From: Guyanagaster necrorhizus
Lineage: Eukaryota; Basidiomycota; Agaricomycetes; Agaricales; Physalacriaceae
NCBI RefSeq assembly: GCF_019112545.1
Contig: NW_025064888.1
Span: forward strand, 951,639 to 1,015,638
DNA length: 64,000 bases
Reading direction: 5' to 3'
The translations under genes were made by a program, and so were the position numbers. This document shows positions 60,301 to 64,000 of this stretch, in pieces. The notes below the pieces were generated by a model. That model searched no databases, had not been told where the DNA came from, and saw nothing but the letters and a program-made list of their open reading frames with translations. The stretch's first letter is position 1. Every line of letters starts with the position of its first letter.

Positions 60301-61520
60301 ATTGTTGCCAAGTGGATAGACCTTACAATCCAGATTGGTATTTGCATTGAGAATTAGTTTTATCACATGGTTCCAAGGCTTTGATTTGAGTAATTCATCA
60401 AAACTTTCCTTGTTGAATAAGTCTCAAAAGTCTCATGCTCACTCAGGTACCATCTCTTCAAACATCTTTTCTTCCTTCTCAGCATTGGCCTTTGCTGCTA
60501 GATTGTTTGCATGGTGTATTGAACATATGTGAATGGCCTTCTGTAGATCAACAGTGAGAATTGCCTTGCCATCTTCTATTTCTTCATCCCACTGATCTTC
60601 AGAGTCTTTATCATGTAATTTGAATGGAATTTTCCAGCATTAACATCTTGCAAAGATGATGCATCTGGTTTTCCAGTTGATTAGTGGATTATGTCAAATC
60701 AGCCAATCATGACTAAGAAATATTTTCTTGGTTCCTAAATTGGTTACAGCCAAGTTGATTTGTTCAGAATGATTGCTGATAGTGAGCCTAAGCTCTACAT
60801 ATTCAGTGATCAAACCAGCTTGGTTCTTGGTCCCATCTGCATTGTAGACTGAGATTGGGGCTGCTATAGCTCAAGTAGGAAGTCTGTGCTTGTTGATAAA
60901 AGCTCAGTTAATTGAGCTTCCTGTGCATCCACTGTCAATTAGTGCTATGATTATATGGGTGCTTCAAGATGTGAGGGTTTCAATTCAGGCCTTGGCTCAA
61001 AGCTTTGGATCATCAGATGAACTTCTGCAGTCCATGTAGTTCATTGAGCCATTCCAAGGCCCAACATCATTCTGCTTCTCACATTCTGATGATCATTTCA
61101 TCAATCACCTCCTCAGCTCAGATCTTGTATATCCAGTTCTTGAGTACAGCCTTTGCTGCTGCTTTATCCTTTGCATTCTTGATGGCTCACCAAGTCCATT
61201 CAGTGTCAAATGGCATTAGCCAACTAATGGAGCCCTCTGCTTCTGTTCAGCTCAGTGGCATTTGAGTGTCAACCAAACTTTTTGTGAGGACTTACCTTTT
61301 TGAGGGCTCTCTGCCTCTGTTCAGCCATTTGTCAGCAGTTGAGTTTCCTGTTTTGGTTCCTTAGGTGATTCTGGTGTCTGAGTGGTAGTGTCAGGTATAT
61401 TTGAATGCACACATAATTTAGACATAGGTGATAAAACTATAGAAATAAAGTCAGTCTATTCAATGGTTGGAGATGATAAACCACTCTTTGAGAATTTGGC
61501 TGAGTCTGCAGAATCACTCA
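57375..61520 (-). pseudogene. R5 Pol: protease, RT, RNase H, integrase, chromodomain
   Basis: Right to left: -1 frame start over the gag stop (61,518), protease with the motif LIDSGCTGS intact (about 60,915-60,950), RT with YLND at 59,867-59,878 (first Asp lost), and RNase H in the 119-codon frame 59,212-59,571 (VEANSSESTIGAVLSQ). The integrase zinc region is around 58,690-58,790, and the core has SVNMIT (about 58,600) and SDRSPQF (about 58,420). The chromodomain (NQWVNKEYID) is at about 57,580-57,690. Closely related to F4. Confidence 0.9.
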
Positions 61521-63790
61521 CTGCTCAGCCTCATCTTTTATCTCCTTGGCCTTGGTGTCTGGCCTGAGGTCTTTGTCCTCCTTCATCAACTCAGCGATCT
61601 GCATCCATATATCTTCTTGGATGTGCTTATTCTTCTTTTAGGGACAGTTCTATACTATATGGCCTGACTGGCCACAATTGAAATATTTCCCCTCCTTCTT
61701 GAGATGATCCACATCTATTAGCTTATCCATTCTGATATATGTTGTGCCTGTATCAGTTTTCTTCTCACTGAATGAGAAAGTTGGGGTTGAACCATTAGGC
61801 TTAGCAGATATGATTGTGCTGGAGATGAAGGGCTTTGCACTCTGTTCCTGGTTCTTCTGTCCACTCCATGATAGGGTGGATGATTTTGCCTTCTGTCTTT
61901 GCCATTCTCAGTACATGGTGGTGATGCACACCTTTCATTCATCATACCTGACAGGAATGTCATGTCTAATATTGGAGATGATCTTGAGGTAGGAGGCCAG
62001 GGCCTCTATCTTCATATATTCAACCATTCTGCTGGTATCAGATATGTCATCCTGAACTCCTGCTAGCTTGCTGAGTCATTCCAATTCATCAAAGTAGTCA
62101 TTAGCTGACTTATCTCCCATTTTAAAGTCCTTCATCTTCTGCTTGTGGACTTCTTGAACTGCTGAGTCTGTAAACTTATTGATAATTATTTGTTTGAATA
62201 CTGGCCATGAGAGGTATCAATGTTGTCATATGGTGGACCAGAACATGGAGGAAATAAGAATCCATCATGTCTTGGCCTTCTCCACCATGTGGGTGGCAGC
62301 AAAGATTATCTTGTTCATATTAAGTAAAAAGTACAAAGCAAAAACTTAGTAATATTGGTCACAGTTGATGAAGAAGCAGTCAATATCATCTGATACTCCT
62401 TTAAAGAAATGGGATTCACTGACTAGGGTTAGTTTGATGTTAAGAATTTAGGCATTACCAGCCAGGGTTGTTATAGGGTTCAGAATCCTGCTAGCAGGTG
62501 AAACCTTCTATGCTGGTGAGAGCCCTGAGAATGAATGGAGGGATCCATTGTCAGTGATGGGACTTTCTGGCTGAGGTACTTCCTTTTGCATGATCTGCCC
62601 ATCCTTAATGGTCCAGCCCTGAGCAGTTGCCACAGGGTCATCCTCTATGGATTTGGCTGGGACTTCTGGGGCCTTTCCACTGCTTTCAGCTTTGTCTGAT
62701 GGCAGTTGTCTGGCAAATGGTTGCCAAATTGGCATCCTCCATGGGTTTGGATAGTGACTGCTTAGTTGGAGTTGGCTTCTAGAGAGCCAAAATGCTGTGC
62801 TGCAGATGGCTGAGATAGCAAACAAATATTATAATGACATTGTTCAGATCAAGGGAGCCATGTTGGTCAGCTTGATCAACACTATGCTTGATGTCCATGG
62901 CCTTGGTGTTGCACTGTACTTAGGCTGATAAGGCAGCAACACAGCTATTTGATATCCTAAATATCTTTTATTGTAAATAAAAGTGGCCTGTTTAATGGCC
63001 ACATATTGTAAGATTTCTGCATGCTTGACCCTGTCAGTGGCAGCATACCTCTGTCCTATGGGTGACACCAACTAGGTGTTGTCCATCTATAGCTTAGCTG
63101 TACCATCCTGGTACAGTTCCAAAAGGTTCTTCTGGCATGTCTCTCATGCCAGTTCCTTCATCTTCTCCTTATGCATGTGTACTCTCCATGAACTGACCTA
63201 GTCAGTTTGAGGATCCTCAACTTCCTCATCAAGATCCTCTTCTCTCTCATTATCTGTGTTCCTGCTGATGGTCTCACTTGCATCTCTCTCAAGGAGGAAA
63301 CTGTCATGTAGGTTATAGACCTCCAGAACAGCTGTATTAGGGCTGTATGCTGGGTTCAGCATCATCAGGTCTGGGTTGAGGAGTAGGCTGCCTCTCAGGC
63401 TGTCTCTGCTACTCCTCAACTGCTCCCTCTGTTGTTGCTGCCATTGCTCTGCGATATCAGCAGAAGTTTCTGTAAAATCATGGGTTGAAGAAAAGGGTGG
63501 CAAAGTTTCTATCGAGAAACTTCTTGATGTCCCCAGTGGGGTTGATGGATTTGTCATCTCTCCAATGGTTTCTCAGTCTGATAATATTCCATCTCCTCTG
63601 ATGGGAATATCATCAGTCTCTGTGATGGTATTGGTCTCATAAGATAGCAGGTGGTTATTGCTGAGGTTGTTCATCTAGTGGACATCATCTGTGTGGATGA
63701 CTTCCTCAACTGCTTTTGTCCAGAGATTGAGCTTGATGGGGAGAGTGCTAGATTCCCAGAACAGAGTGTCAGATATACTGTTGGTGGTGG
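61518..63790 (-). pseudogene. R5 Gag (N-terminus beyond an inserted LTR)
   Basis: Right to left: acidic/Ser part (63,198-63,557: SLLLNPDLMMLNPAYSPNT), helical part (62,844-63,071: HAEILQYVAIKQATFIYNK), Pro-rich part (62,508-62,825), capsid-like part (about 62,070-62,420) and zinc-knuckle remnant FNCGQSGHIV-NC (about 61,640-61,690; first Cys lost). Stop TGA is at 61,518-61,520. Matches F4 Gag block by block. Cut at 63,790. Confidence 0.85.
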
Positions 63791-64000
63791 TGTTATGTGC
63801 ATGCTGCCAGCCTCCATGTCACCTCAACCAACTATGAATCCAATCACACTACCCACTAGACTCTGGCCACTCCCTATTACCTACTAATTTCATTCCATTA
63901 TTATTATTTCACATCTGTATTTCACATTGTAATATCTAGACCCTGAACTCAGTAGCAAATACTGACACCAGAACCCAATGGAATCCAACTCAGAATTAGC
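63791..64000 (+). repeat. E6-family LTR, sense orientation, runs off the window
   Basis: tgttatgtgcatgctg...; its reverse complement matches the terminal about 210 bp of the E6 LTRs (gcatgtgcataaca end; aatgtgaaatacagatgtgaaat core). Inserted in R5 gag. Whether it is solo or the 5' LTR of a full element cannot be seen. Confidence 0.8.

Noticed and set aside
1..64000. CRISPR array, prokaryotic operon or phage
   Set aside because: No regularly spaced repeats, no ribosome-binding-site pattern; introns, chromoviruses and cullin show a fungal nuclear genome.

Overview
The window looks like nuclear DNA of a filamentous fungus, most likely a basidiomycete. The island genes have short GT-AG introns (about 55 nt), and the rest is a dense nest of LTR retrotransposons. 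Species is not resolved. Two kinds of DNA alternate. About 7 kb (roughly 9.8-17.0 kb) is gene-bearing and has normal CpG content. The other 57 kb is retrotransposon sequence almost without CpG; by eye I met only a couple of dozen CGs there. Nearly every retroelement frame is broken by stops of the kind expected from CGA->TGA and CAG/CAA->TAG/TAA, which fits CpG-directed, RIP-like or methylation-driven hypermutation. Left flank (1-9.8 kb): a Ty3/gypsy chromovirus (F1), a second 3' fragment of the same family (F1'), and the 5' end of a Ty1/copia element (LTR plus the start of gag) that runs into the island. Gene island: a complete nine-exon cullin-1 gene (CUL1, +, 762 aa by my splice model) whose first coding exon is tandemly duplicated with its splice sites; a decayed DUF4470-type gene (-); and a hotdog-fold thioesterase gene (+) whose 3' end runs into the next element. 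The two outer genes are divergent and CUL1 converges on the DUF4470 pseudogene. Right flank (17.0-64 kb): a truncated reverse chromovirus (R0) beside a forward gypsy pol of another family (F2), then a deep nest. The outer host is F3, a basidiomycete-type gypsy whose gag/protease sequence stops at 28,328 and resumes at 54,542. Between lies R1, a reverse chromovirus with a perfect CTTTG target duplication. Inside R1 sit F4 (forward, 32,332-43,151, TSD aaata/aaaca) and E6 (reverse chromovirus of another family, 43,719-51,845, TSD gacta/gacca). F4 and E6 carry further solo LTRs and a 1.8-kb insertion. R5, another reverse chromovirus, cuts F3 at 56,827 and is itself cut by an E6-family LTR at 63,791. 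The F1/F4/R0/R1/R5 family shows three features worth noting: a primer-binding site complementary to the LTR segment just downstream of the TATA box (Tf1/sushi-like self-priming), a hydrophobic segment at the Gag N-terminus, and a gag stop overlapped by pol in the -1 frame. E6 carries an antisense, apparently intron-containing gene for a coiled-coil protein with a Zn2Cys6-like Cys cluster. That gene and the CUL1 exon duplication are the best candidates for undescribed biology.
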